From contig OX411543.1 of NCBI GenBank assembly GCA_948146395.1, forward strand, positions 61,927,676 to 61,991,675: a stretch of DNA of 64,000 nt, in the 5' to 3' direction. Shown here one piece after another: positions 57,201 through 63,467 of the stretch. Every line of letters starts with the position of its first letter. The stretch's first letter is position 1. The notes beneath the pieces were generated by a model, which saw only the letters and a list, made by a program, of their open reading frames with translations, did no database searches and was not told where the DNA came from. The position numbers and the translations under genes are program-made. The DNA is from Fragum whitleyi (Eukaryota > Mollusca > Bivalvia > Cardiida > Cardiidae).

Positions 57201-58263
57201 AAAGGGAGACAATGAGCATATCAAAATGAATGAATAATTTCATAAAAGTTACCTCGCTTTATTCTATAAAACAACCATTGCGTTGGACACATTGGGCCAA
57301 CTTATTTATCGCCCGCTTTCGGGTCGGGTGTAGACTGGTCTCACTGTCGAATATCAGAATAGCCTATTCTAGGCTATTCTGATAGTCGATATGTAGACCA
57401 GTCTAGAGCTGGTATCCCGCTTTTTGAGAGATAGTCTGATATTGCGGGCAACAGTACCCGCCCAGGGTCAGAAATAAGTTGGCCCTAAATCTGAAAGGCT
57501 GTACAGAGATTGCACATTGTTCTTTGTGAAATACACTCACAGGGTTACTTTTCCATTACTGTTGTACATAAATTTGACCTACATTACAGGTCCAGGGTGG
57601 CAAGATTATAAAAATTGTGGGAGAGGGAAAATACCTAAACATAAGTGTTTGGAAAACCAAGAGAAGAAATGCCAAAACGCACAACACATCGTCACCAAGG
57701 TGCTTCGTCTAACAACCGAGTCTTTAGAAGAACTCTTACTTAAAAACGAAAATATCAAAGTAATCCATCTATTTCGAGATCCGCGTGCTGTAGTAAATAG
57801 CAGATTAGAATCAAAAGGCTATCCGACTAGGGACGCTACATCAAATGCACGGACGTTATGCCAGAAAATGGCGATCGACTACGAGGGGGGCTTACGATTA
57901 ATGCAAAAGTTTCCACTGAGATTTAAATTTGCTTTCTATGAAGATATTAAAACCGACGTGAAGGGAAAGATACAGACGTTGTACGATTTTGTTGGGATGA
58001 AGTTTGATTCGGCTGAGTTCGAACGGTTGAATCAAGTTAAAACCAATGATGCGGTAAACAAAAGTCCTCAAATGAAGCAATCACGATCTAGTGATAATAC
58101 AAAATGGTGGAGACACTATTTGTCTTTTACCAAATATAAAAGTATTGAAGATTTGTGCAATAACGTAGTAGACAAGTTTAATTTAACCAGGTTTAAAACA
58201 AGACAAGATCTTATTGATTTAAAGATTCCTTCATTGAATTTACCAAGGATTCTTCAGGTGTGA
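30197..58263 (+). CDS. Carbohydrate sulfotransferase (CHST family), five-exon model
   Basis: Joined exons 30197-30263, 40640-40738, 45489-45639, about 55712-55938 and 57590-58263 give 405 codons in consistent phase, the usual length for this family. Such enzymes move sulfate from PAPS to sugar hydroxyls in the Golgi lumen. A short basic cytoplasmic tail (MKVRRN) and a hydrophobic segment at about residues 7-25 make a type II anchor. A stem follows to residue 83. The 5'-phosphosulfate loop is YMNSGSRFTAALF (91-103), close to the family RSGSSF pattern. The 3'-phosphate site is FRDPRAVVNSR (about 243-253). Later blocks (FAFYEDIKTD, TKWWRHYLSF) also fit. The exact subfamily and sugar are not readable. 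Exon 4 is the weak part: its acceptor is uncertain and lies by an M1 copy. Confidence 0.8.
30893..31282 (+). mobile_element. M1 MITE, copy f (5' truncated)
   Basis: Starts inside the left arm at GATGGGAGAGTTTTGAGTG. It has a very clean palindrome, TAATCCAATATCGCTAATTTTG...CAAAATTAGCGATATTGATTACC, then CCAATCAGACGCTTA, and ends CATGATGTTACTGACT. Confidence 0.75.
31290..32270. other. Intron 1 stretch with one single-arm GCAAAGCGGG repeat
   Basis: The only repeat recognised is the single arm at about 32120-32205 (GCAAAGCGGGACATCATTTG, then GCTTTTGCATTCCTGAACG). The rest is unassigned intron. Confidence 0.4.
32349..32783 (-). mobile_element. M1 MITE, copy g
   Basis: CAGTTAGTAACATCGTGATA at the low end and TTTCACGATGTTGTTAACT at the high end, with the internal palindrome near 32620-32690. 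It directly follows a remnant of the TGTGACCC hairpin family (32290-32340). Confidence 0.8.
32962..33235 (+). mobile_element. 5' part of a Helentron-like satellite-bearing element
   Basis: The hairpin GGGGCTACCA TTGCA TGGTAGCCCC is followed by GGGCGTCCGTCCGTACGTGCGTCCG and one unit with ACTACAGGGTGGATTTTCATC. The tail is missing. Confidence 0.6.
33494..33903 (-). mobile_element. M1 MITE, copy h (diverged)
   Basis: AATATCGTGAAGTTGACATTC opens and AGTCAATTTCAAGAAGTTGTTAA closes. It contains the longer GCTTGTGTGGGCGTTAAATAG variant of the core (also in copies a, i and p), defining a subfamily. Confidence 0.65.
34543..34968 (-). mobile_element. M1 MITE, copy i, with TA duplication
   Basis: CAGTTAAGAACATCGTGAAA to TTTCATGATTTTGTTGACCG, flanked by TA at 34541-42 and 34969-70. 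The internal palindrome is CGCTAATTTTGTTCATCCTGATC. Confidence 0.8.
35068..35244 (+). mobile_element. M1 MITE remnant, copy j
   Basis: ACTAATCAGACGCTAG, then GGAGCGCTGAGAG, then ATTTCCTAATGTTACTACATTG: right half only, degenerate. A second remnant of the left half may lie at 35505-35640. Confidence 0.5.
35693..35985. repeat. Array of degenerate 10-11 bp repeats, arm A (left)
   Basis: A succession of AACGTGT / AGCGTGT / AACGCGT heptamers is separated by three or four variable bases, about one motif per 10-11 bp. The core is conserved while spacers vary. The inverse array is at 38980-39285. Confidence 0.85.
36503..37140. mobile_element. TIR element of 638 bp with 5-bp duplication and CACAGTC ends
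   Basis: TIRs of about 88 bp differ at a single site. Both begin CACAGTCGTATAC and go on through GGTACAGTGCAGTAAAG and GCAAGATGGCGGACG. The flanks are ATATT at 36498-36502 and 37141-37145. Without it, arm A reads on continuously and matches the inverted arm. The 5-bp duplication and CAC start are features of Transib elements, whose ends resemble the RAG heptamer, but the ATATT target is not GC-rich, so the assignment is tentative. Confidence 0.85.
37352..37376 (+). repeat. Short (AACAT)n microsatellite in arm A
   Basis: TAACA repeated four to five times; the inverted arm has TTATG repeats at 38274-38292, with a different copy number. Confidence 0.8.
37588..38055. repeat. Segment B of the compound foldback: 10-11 bp repeat array
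   Basis: Starts GGGCTGTCACACCTTAACG and proceeds through ACACGCT / ACACGTT motifs (GTTCCGCACACGTTCCGAAC, CACGCTAGAGACACGCTAGG) that switch orientation near 37905, where GCGTGT forms begin. It is therefore itself palindromic in motif orientation. It ends GTTTCAGTTTTCAATGAAAA, as does the inner end of 39293-39554. Confidence 0.8.
38980..39292. repeat. Array of degenerate 10-11 bp repeats, inverted arm A
   Basis: AACACGCTGCG, AACACGTTAT, AACACGCTAG and similar units follow in register. It is the inverse of 35680-35985 with few differences. Confidence 0.85.
39710..39765 (+). mobile_element. M1 MITE fragment, copy l (left TIR only)
   Basis: CAGTTAACAACATCGTGAAA, then TTGACAAGGTGAATGGTTCTG, stops abruptly where a satellite-bearing element seems to start. 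Confidence 0.65.
39766..40399 (+). mobile_element. Helentron-like element fragment with terminal hairpin
   Basis: Ends GAGCGATATAAGACCATCATGGTCTTCTT at 40397, the same hairpin tail as at 12074. It contains TCATATTTGGTATGGGGCATTG, like the 160-bp units at 14731-15940. The head is absent. Confidence 0.5.
40640..40738 (+). CDS. Sulfotransferase exon 2: stem region
   Basis: The acceptor ATTTTGCAG|GATTC and donor ACAT|GTAAGT are both good. It encodes GFISFHLDRRFVRVFEP and then a polar stretch to HSDNTT. Length is 99 nt, so phase is preserved. It sits 10.4 kb after exon 1 because intron 1 has gathered many repeats. Confidence 0.75.
40739..42120. other. Intron 2 of the sulfotransferase gene, first part
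   Basis: A hairpin of about 93 bp at 41813-41905 is the only clear structure (GGATAGAAAA / TTTTCTATCC arms with GGTATATGGGAAATAG inside). The rest is unassigned. Confidence 0.5.
41813..41905. mobile_element. Hairpin element
   Basis: GGATAGAAAA....GCC.CGGTATATGGGAAATAG pairs with CTATTTCCCATATACCACGG....TTTTCTATCC around a CACTCGCTGTCGCTCGTG centre. No duplication of flanks was found. Confidence 0.65.
42880..43597 (+). mobile_element. Satellite-bearing element with units of about 150 bp
   Basis: Units at about 42885, 43185 and 43345 share CAAGGGCAGATAATTCAAGA, TTTGAATT and GTCTTATGCACAACTAGACA. They are followed by GGACGGACAGACAG repeats (43510-43555) and GACCCTTCGGGCGTATAAAAA, a form I know from bivalve repeats. 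Confidence 0.65.
43072..43149 (+). repeat. Exact tandem duplication of 39 bp
   Basis: GTTTCCTTTTATTCCCATCC and the rest of the 39-bp unit occur twice without a difference (43072-43110, 43111-43149), so the event is recent. Confidence 0.9.
43600..43898 (+). mobile_element. Helentron-like element tail
   Basis: Ends GGAGCGATACAGGGCCTCTTGG and then GCCTCTTGTT, a short hairpin (AGGGCC..GGGCCT) plus CTTGTT, like the tail at 12096. The head was not identified. Confidence 0.5.
45170..45365. mobile_element. GAGCCTGTGCGTGACATTTCC MITE, diverged copy
   Basis: ATGAGGCTGTGACATTTCCAAC, then TACATGCGTGTAAGGTG, and GACCGTGCGAATGCACGG correspond block by block with the complete copy at 55967-56203. The right TIR is decayed. 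It ends 120 bp before sulfotransferase exon 3. Confidence 0.6.
45489..45639 (+). CDS. Sulfotransferase exon 3: 5'-PAPS-binding loop
   Basis: Acceptor TTTCAAG|CAG|ATCC is a tandem NAGNAG site, so use of either AG keeps the frame (SDP or YP). The exon encodes a lysine-rich stem and then HVLINSYMNSGSRFTAALF, with S94-G95-S96 in the place of the family SGSS loop. It ends GGATTCAG|GTAATT, carrying two bases. Confidence 0.85.
45700..47118. other. Intron 3, unassigned part
   Basis: 45715-45770 has a TCCGTCCGTCTGTCTG run, as in satellite-bearing element heads. The remainder, including a 74-codon open frame from 45868, shows nothing recognisable. Confidence 0.35.
47119..47962 (+). mobile_element. M1-related copy n, interrupted
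   Basis: Left end CAGTCAATAAGTTCGTGCAATT with GAATGAAATTGAAAG (47119-47225). Right end with GGAGCGTTTTGGAG and TCAATTTAACAATGTTACTAAACT (47770-47962). The middle, from about 47230, is unrelated sequence. Confidence 0.5.
50473..50500 (+). repeat. Poly-T run of about 27
   Basis: A long T run inside the endonuclease part of the LINE remnant; it interrupts the frame. Confidence 0.85.
50555..51213 (+). mobile_element. Satellite-bearing element nested in the LINE
   Basis: Three units of about 150-160 bp contain TTCAAGGTCATCAGTCAAGG, TTTCAAGGTCAAATTTGTGA and ATTTTGTGATAACTTTTGAA (50620, 50785, 50930). The tail ends GCCGAACGTAGGCTACGGTAGG and then CGATGCTCTTGTT at 51213. LINE-like sequence resumes on either side. 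Confidence 0.65.
52011..53000. other. Intron 3, unassigned part
   Basis: No coding pattern, repeat partner or RNA gene was recognised. Confidence 0.35.
53004..53091. mobile_element. 88-bp hairpin element, copy 1, 9-bp duplication
   Basis: CATCCTCGGATACCCCGG opens, and the inverse closes at 53091. The arms are 40 bp with two mismatches and the loop is GTCGAT. Flanks ACATATTTG (52995-53003) and ATATATTTG (53092-53100) are a 9-bp duplication with one change. Nine-base duplications are typical of Mutator-like elements. Confidence 0.85.
53740..53772 (+). repeat. A-rich run
   Basis: An A-rich stretch of about 30 bases with occasional C; no associated retroelement was recognised next to it. Confidence 0.6.
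54370..54540 (+). repeat. Dispersed repeat shared with 27690-27870
   Basis: ATGATGTCATTTTCACA, AGCCCATTTGCGTAATTATT and CTAGTGTAATAAAATCCGTG follow the order seen on the minus strand of the other copy. Confidence 0.6.
54638..54963 (-). mobile_element. M1 MITE, copy o
   Basis: CACATTGTAAAATTGACACTC to CATTCACGATGCTGTTATCTG, shorter than other copies because part of the right arm is gone. The palindrome is degenerate (GCCAATTTTGTCTTTTTGGAC). Confidence 0.65.
55146..55226. mobile_element. Hairpin element of about 80 bp
   Basis: GGGTCCCAAATATAAACGACT / GGGAGTATATTCGGGGACCC outer arms and GACCCAATAGACCAAT / ATTGGTCTTGTGGGTC inner arms meet at CAAA. The arms have small indels. Confidence 0.6.
55337..55745 (-). 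mobile_element. M1 MITE, copy p, abutting sulfotransferase exon 4
   Basis: Left end GGTTTCAACATTGTGAAATT, right end TTCACGATGTTGTTAACT at 55745. The long-core subfamily block is present (GCTGATGTTGATTTTTATGCG). The coding text of exon 4 begins within about 5-16 bases of this end. Confidence 0.75.
55712..55938 (+). CDS. Sulfotransferase exon 4 (5' boundary uncertain, may be M1-derived)
   Basis: The reading TRDIFGPMKYNYYSLS...AIEMMTDILDKIYHCQ...LIVQGVQDDYGG matches the FYVFEPLKY...ilkdIy.C.f block that follows the PAPS loop in this family. The donor GGAG|GTATAT at 55938 joins exon 5 perfectly (GG|PGWQDY). The start is open. The M1 copy ends at 55745, 16 bases before the FGPMKY codons. The only phase-compatible AG I find is at 55711, inside M1. 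If it is used, about 11 residues come from the MITE. The family glutamate of FEP reads as glycine here and two residues seem missing. Confidence 0.6.
55967..56203. mobile_element. GAGCCTGTGCGTGAC MITE, complete copy
   Basis: The TIRs GAGCCTGTGCGTGACATTTCC and its inverse are almost perfect over about 30 bp and lie between ATATAT runs, so the size of the duplication (up to 6 bp) is ambiguous. The inner GACTGTGCAGATGCACAG hairpin also matches 45170-45365. It lies 28 bp into intron 4. Confidence 0.8.
57289..57487. mobile_element. Nested palindrome with TAGACTGGTC core
   Basis: Outer arms GGGCCAACTTATTT / AAATAAGTTGGCCC surround the inner hairpin 57331-57395 (TAGACTGGTCTCACTGTCGA....AGACCAGTCTA). 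The inner part is related to the hairpin at 26728. It ends about 100 bp before exon 5. Confidence 0.65.
57590..58263 (+). CDS. Sulfotransferase exon 5: 3'-PAPS-binding site and C-terminus
   Basis: Acceptor ACATTACAG|GTCCAGG is followed by 223 codons and TGA at 58261. IVTKVLRL precedes the beta-strand HLFRDPRAVVNSRLES, with R244, D245, R247 and S252-R253 in canonical places. FAFYEDIKTD and WWRHYL follow. The upstream open sequence from 57517 is intronic and should not be taken as a start. A polyadenylation signal AATAAA lies at 58711-58716. Confidence 0.9.
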
Positions 58264-58363
58264 TGTCATTGATCAATGAGAGATTGAAATAGAAAAATTC
58301 AAAAAAAAATGTTGTCAATTGAACTTTAACTAGTCTCACATAATGTGTCGTCGTTTGTAACTT

Positions 58364-58528
58364 TAGGTAGTAGACCCGTAGTAGTTACGCAACGTTTTGG
58401 GAATAATGAACTTTAACATTGTTAACCGAGGTTTCCTAATGATTTTCATTAGGAAACCAAGGTCAACATTGTTAAAGATCATATTAAGTTCTGAAATGTT
58501 GCGGAACTATTACGGGTCTACTACCTTA
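58364..58528. mobile_element. Hairpin MITE GTAGTAGACCCGTAG
   Basis: TAGGTAGTAGACCCGTA / TACGGGTCTACTACCTTA outer arms and ACCGAGGTTTCCTAATGA / TCATTAGGAAACCAAGGT inner arms form one palindrome of 165 bp. A decayed relative lies at about 27000-27125. It starts 100 bp after the stop codon and may be within the 3' UTR. Confidence 0.75.
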
Positions 58529-58710
58529 GATAATTTATCTATCTAATTATTTATTTATTCATTTATTTTCCATTGATTCGTTTATAATTTGATATTTTTG
58601 TATTTTCTTACAAACCCGAACTTGTATGAATGTAAATCGATTAATATTTTTTTTCAATTTTAGTGTTTTCCTAATTGAAAAAATTGGGTACAATTTTACC
58701 AACCTTTCAT

Positions 58711-58716
58711 AATAAA
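58711..58716 (+). promoter_or_regulatory. Possible polyadenylation signal of the sulfotransferase gene
   Basis: AATAAA, 448 bp after the stop codon. It is the first canonical hexamer noticed downstream on this strand; no cleavage site can be seen. Confidence 0.4.
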
Positions 58717-58850
58717 ATATTGTGGGTGTAGGGGAAATTACTTACCACAAGCAATTTCCTTTTTTTTCACAATATTTTTCAAACACAAAATCACAGGCAA
58801 ATAGCCTAAAATCCGAACTATGCAAACAAATTGAATGAAATGGTTTCGAC

Positions 58851-58938
58851 CATCCTCGGATACCCCGGGGTCTCCCTATTTGCTACGCTATGTCGATATA
58901 GCGTAGCAAATAGGGAGACCCCGGGGTATCCGAGGATT
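58851..58938. mobile_element. 88-bp hairpin element, copy 2, perfect 9-bp duplication
   Basis: The 40-bp arms are exact complements (ATCCTCGGATACCCCGGGG...) around GTCGAT. GGTTTCGAC precedes (58842-58850) and follows (58939-58947). The length equals copy 1, so the whole element is 88 bp. Confidence 0.9.
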
Positions 58939-58949
58939 GGTTTCGACAC

Positions 58950-60770
58950 TTATCACATCTTTTTAAAATGGTTATGGAAATTCTAGCAATTTTCATGTAT
59001 GTTTTAAAGTCCAATTTTATACATTTGATCCGTTATCAAAAAAGCCTTACATGTAATAGAAATAGAGTTGACACTAGTCTTAAACACCATTATACAAAAA
59101 AGAATTATTATTCACGAAACAAGAAAAAATGTTTTACCAAAAATGCTTGGATACATTGTATCTGTTTCTTTCATCCTTTTCCCACAGACCAAATTTTTCT
59201 GGCACTAAGGGAAATAAAGTGGGAAAACATTGAGGAAAAAAGAGAGAAATAGGTCTTTTTTCAAGCAATTTCTTCCCCTTTCTCGATGTTTTTCTTGAAT
59301 ATTTTGCAGTCTAAACTGAAACCAACTACTAATCGGTTAATGCACGTTTCCCGCTTTTCCACACATTTACAAAAACAAAATTGAATAGAACATTACGTTC
59401 ATGCAAAGACGGATCAATTTCAAGCATTTTGGTGAAAGAATTGTGTAAAAAGGACCGACAGAACGATTGTAGCAAACAAAAGAAGACACCAACCCTACTT
59501 TGAAAAAGTCACAAATCTCGCAAAATAAAGGGAATTTTCAAAATTTCTGTTGAAGAAATACCGTTATGTTGTTGAAAAATCTATATGCTTTCAATGCCTT
59601 AAAGGTAGCTGAATAGAAATATGTAAAGAAAACATTTTTTAAGACGTTCATTTGCGTAAATACAAGTTAAATTTCTTTCCCTGGAGAATTTTTTTAATCA
59701 TTTTGGTTTTGCTATCTATCAAGTGCATGGGCTATCGGAAATCATCAAACACTTGCTTCTTTATCATTATTAAACATTACTTTTCGTGCTTTATTTGAAT
59801 GACCGATTAGAAGTTGGTTTAAGTTTATTTTCAACTTCAATGGACATTTGATGTACGACTAGAATTTGTTGAAATTTGGACAATTCTAAAACTGTTCGTT
59901 TTGTATTGTATGGGCAAAACACCTGGGTTTGAGGTTATTAATCTTTTCTCATTCTCAATTCAAAATTTGCTCAAATTTCAATTCGAGATTAAAGCCGTTC
60001 TTCTGTTTAATACTCATTTTAATGTATTAACATTAAAGATAATATAACTAAGTTGTTATAGATAACAACTTATTAATTTTATCTTTTATTTTCATACACT
60101 TATTTAAATTCAAAATTTGAGAATTTTAAATTGAGCCTGAGAAAAGTTTTTTAACCTCGGGCCCTGAAGTTACAAAGTGACGTCTTTTTGGCAGTTTTTC
60201 CTCGAAAAATTCATTCAAATATTATCTTTTGTTTTGATAATATTATATATCACCTTCTGGCGTGAAAAACTCAATTATACATACATGTAAAAAATATTAA
60301 TTTACGTTGTGTCCATCAATATTCGTGCGTTCTTATTGACTGAAACGTTGGTTTTATTCCTCAATGAATTTTGAGAACGCAACTGTTTCGTAAGCTCCCG
60401 CAAAAAGTAAACCCGACATGAAATCTGTTTATTAACTAACATTTTCTTTACATTTTTGCTTCATGCTTTTAAATTGTAAGATACAAAGATAATACTTGTT
60501 GATTTCAGAGAGGTATGAAACTGAAAACCTGACCACACTCATGTATGAATCCGCTTCGCGTATTCATTCATTGTGTTTAGATTTTTAGTGTCATGCCTCA
60601 ATGAAATCAAGAAATATTCTCTTCATATCTAAGGTATAGTTCCATTAATTTTCCGTACCAAGATTGCTATAACTATTGGTAAACCATGACATTTGAAAGT
60701 TCATAAACAAACTTTATAGGAGTTAAATATATTGGGACCAACGATTGTTTTCTTTCCTTCTTTCTTTCTT
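58950..60770. other. Downstream AT-rich stretch
   Basis: Only short palindromes were noticed, such as ATGTATGAATCCGCTTCGCG near 60540, which resembles 56435 in intron 4. No gene was recognised. Confidence 0.35.
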
Positions 60771-60774
60771 TTTC

Positions 60775-60912
60775 ATTGGGGGTCACAAATTTAGCAATAT
60801 TAGATTCCCCCCTCTTTAATTTCACTGAAATTGACTCATAAAACCCATTCAATTTCATTCTAAAATCATTCCGTAAACATTCATCCCGTCAATGTCATGA
60901 TGCTGTTAACTG
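60775..60912 (-). mobile_element. M1 MITE fragment, copy q (right half)
   Basis: Begins in the palindrome (TTTAGCAATATTAGATTCCC) and ends GTCATGATGCTGTTAACTG before TA. Confidence 0.65.
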
Positions 60913-61289
60913 TATGATTTTCTCAGACATATTATTTCAAAAGAACTTGTTTTGGCCTTGTAATATTTGTCTGTACCAGGTAGAATTGAGTCCGTCGGGA
61001 AGAATCGAGAAATAAACGGAAGTGAAATTTGAATATTCGTAATTAGAAAGTTCCTCAGAAATATAGCGGAGTCCTCGCTTTCAAACAACTTACCTTTCTC
61101 AAAATTGAACACCATGAAAAACTTTCTTTATTTGTTTGTTTGTCTATTCTTTCTCTCGTATCTTTTTAAATGCGATTTTATATTTCGTTATCAAACGATT
61201 TCATCTATCGAAGTCATGGTGTATAAAACGAGGCCCTTTCTAGTTGTTTGTGTATGTTAAAAAAAGAAAAAAAAAATCTTAGATAATTA

Positions 61290-61450
61290 CAGTTAAAATA
61301 TTTTGAAATGGACAAGCTGAATGATATTGGAATGATGTTGGAATGAAATGATCGAGAGAAGTAACTTTTGAATGAAATTTAAATTGACGGGAGGTAATCC
61401 AATATCGCTTATTTTGTTCACGATGAACAGAATAACCGTTCTTACTTCTA
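61290..61450 (+). mobile_element. M1 MITE fragment, copy r (left half)
   Basis: CAGTTAAAATATTTTGAAATGG, then TAATCCAATATCGCTTATTTTG; it stops after the palindrome, where another M1 copy begins in opposite orientation. Confidence 0.6.
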
Positions 61451-61451
61451 T

Positions 61452-61775
61452 AATTAATTACATTATAAAATTGACATTCACCTCGTTCAAAACTATTTTT
61501 TAATTCTCTCACTCAGCGCTCTATTCATTCATTAAAAACACTCACTCACACCATTCTAAAACGCTCACAACTCACTAAAACTTATAAGATCAAAAGCTAC
61601 CTGCCAGCATACTTTATTCAAGGAAGGTAACAAATATCGCTACTTTTGATCAGGGTTAGCAAAATTAGCGATATTCGTTTACCTCCCTTGAATTTCACTC
61701 AGCACTCGCCTCACACACATTCAATTTATTTCCAAAATAATTCCAAAATCATTCAGATTATTTACCATGTAAAAT
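61452..61775 (-). mobile_element. M1 MITE, copy r2, next to copy r
   Basis: TTACATTATAAAATTGACATTC, then CTCACTCAGCGCTCTATTC, palindrome ATCGCTACTTTTGATCAGG, and a degenerate end AATCATTCAGATTATTTACC. Confidence 0.65.
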
Positions 61776-62069
61776 ATGTCGAAAAAGTAAACATCAAACC
61801 CTACATACACGGCGAAAGGTTGGTAACTAAATAAGGCCAAATGTTACACTCAATTCTTGTACTGGTATACCAAAATTACATTGAATTTGGGAGAAGCATG
61901 CAAATGAACAAATGAGACCTATGTATATTTACATAATATTTATTTCATTCAATGAGTTGGTCAAGCTTTCATTAAATCAGTCAAATAAGTTCACAAACAT
62001 TTTTAAAAACTCAACAAGCATTCAACAAGAAGTCGCTAGCATGAAGCATTTTCATACGCATCACAATTA

Positions 62070-62517
62070 CAGTTAACAACATCGTTAAATTGACAAGATG
62101 AATAATTTTGGAATGATTATTGAACGAAATTGAGTTAGTGTAATGAGTGAGTTTTGAGTCAAATTTAAGGCAGGTAATCCAATATCGCAAATTTTGTTCA
62201 GTAAGAACAAATTTTGCGATATTCATTACCTCTCTTAAAAATATGCATACAAGTTCTATTAATAGCATCCGTTTTCTACGGGGACCAATCAGACGCTTAC
62301 AATTTCCAATTAGTCGGTAAAATCGCGATATTTTGTATAAGACTAGGTATATCTATTTTGAGTGCAATTGTTCACCTCATCGTTTTAGTCCTTTTGGAGC
62401 GTTTTTAAATGGTTCGAATGAGTGTTTGGAATGAATGAAAGGAGCGATGATTGAGCGATTCAGAATGTTTTGTTTTTTTTATTGAGATGAATGTAAATTT
62501 CATGATGTTACTAACTG
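62070..62517 (+). mobile_element. M1 MITE, copy s, with TA duplication
   Basis: CAGTTAACAACATCGTTAAA to TTTCATGATGTTACTAACTG with TA at 62068-69 and 62518-19. The internal palindrome is TCGCAAATTTTGTTC / GAACAAATTTTGCGA. Confidence 0.85.
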
Positions 62518-62523
62518 TAGGTT

Positions 62524-62810
62524 AGCAAGAGCACCGCAAACGGTTGCCTAGTCTCGGCCATTGGGTGCTGTAAAATGTTAGCCTTAAAAAGGACATAATT
62601 CGCACGAATGCATCTAGACTTATTCCCCTATAGAGTATATGTTGTTCTTTTGAAAGAGAACGTGTGTGCTAAGTTTCAAGTGAATGTCCTTGTTCATAGC
62701 GCTAAATGTCGAAGTTTTTGCGTGACGACGCCACGTCACCGACGAAACCGACTTAGACAACGAGGATGACGCTAAGGCTATATCAGTAGCTCGGGGTTCC
62801 TAAAAAACGA
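62524..62810 (-). mobile_element. Helentron-like fragment (inverted tail)
   Basis: Begins AGCAAGAGCACCGCAAACGG, then TTGCCTAG, the inverse of a ...CGGTGCTCTTGCT tail, as at 51200. It then has one body unit and CGTGACGACGCCACGTCACC. It is only a few bases from M1 copy s. Confidence 0.45.
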
Positions 62811-62815
62811 ATAAA

Positions 62816-63068
62816 TGTGACCCGTCACGCGAAGAGGGACCATCTGGGAACTCCGTAAGATTAACATTTGAAAAAGAGATAGATTCTTGTAAAGGCCAAC
62901 CAGAGGACGCATTTAAAACATTCTTTCATGGGTGGGTAGATGAATTATTGTAGATTAAGAAAAATAGCAAAATGCGAAAAGCCTCGATCCTCGTCAGTCT
63001 GCGCAGTCTAACTAGGGTCGACACTTTTCGCACTACCCAGATGGTCCCTTTTCCCGTGACCGATCACA
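62816..63068. mobile_element. TGTGACCC hairpin MITE, copy 2
   Basis: TGTGACCCGTCACGCGAAGA, then GGGACCATCTGGGAACTCC, and the inverse CCCAGATGGTCCCTTTTCCC then GTGACCGATCACA. The inner CGTCAGTCTGCGCAGTCTAACT is conserved with copy 1. Confidence 0.8.
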
Positions 63069-63103
63069 AATAAGAATACAAAGTAAGCAACTTGTGGAAT
63101 CCT

Positions 63104-63332
63104 TGTGACCCGTCACGCGAGTGACTATCTGGATGTTTCGTTAAATACACATACAAAATGGCAGTTTGAACTAATTGAGATCAACTATAAGGTGGTTTTT
63201 TGAGGATTATTATATTTAAAAAATGTTCCTGGTTAAGACAATTCACTTATCTCAAAGTGTCGACCACATCAGACTGCACAGGTTGACACTTTGCTCATTT
63301 TCCAGGTGGCTTTTAACGCATGACGGGTCACA
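63104..63332. mobile_element. TGTGACCC hairpin MITE, copy 3
   Basis: TGTGACCCGTCACGCGAGTG to TTTTAACGCATGACGGGTCACA. It lies 35 bp from copy 2 in a tandem arrangement and is more diverged. Confidence 0.75.
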
Positions 63333-63467
63333 TATGTAGACAAGTTCTGAAAATTGTTGATATTTTGTACATTGTAATAGTTCAATATTCAAGATCATTC
63401 ATTGACTTAAACTTTACAATTTTTGCAATACAAATAACTCAAAGAACAAATTTTATATTATAACTAC

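Noticed and set aside
57517..57589. Open reading frame start upstream of sulfotransferase exon 5
   Set aside because: An ATG at 57517 is in frame, but ACATTACAG|G is a good acceptor and the exon 4 donor joins there in phase, so the upstream part is intron.
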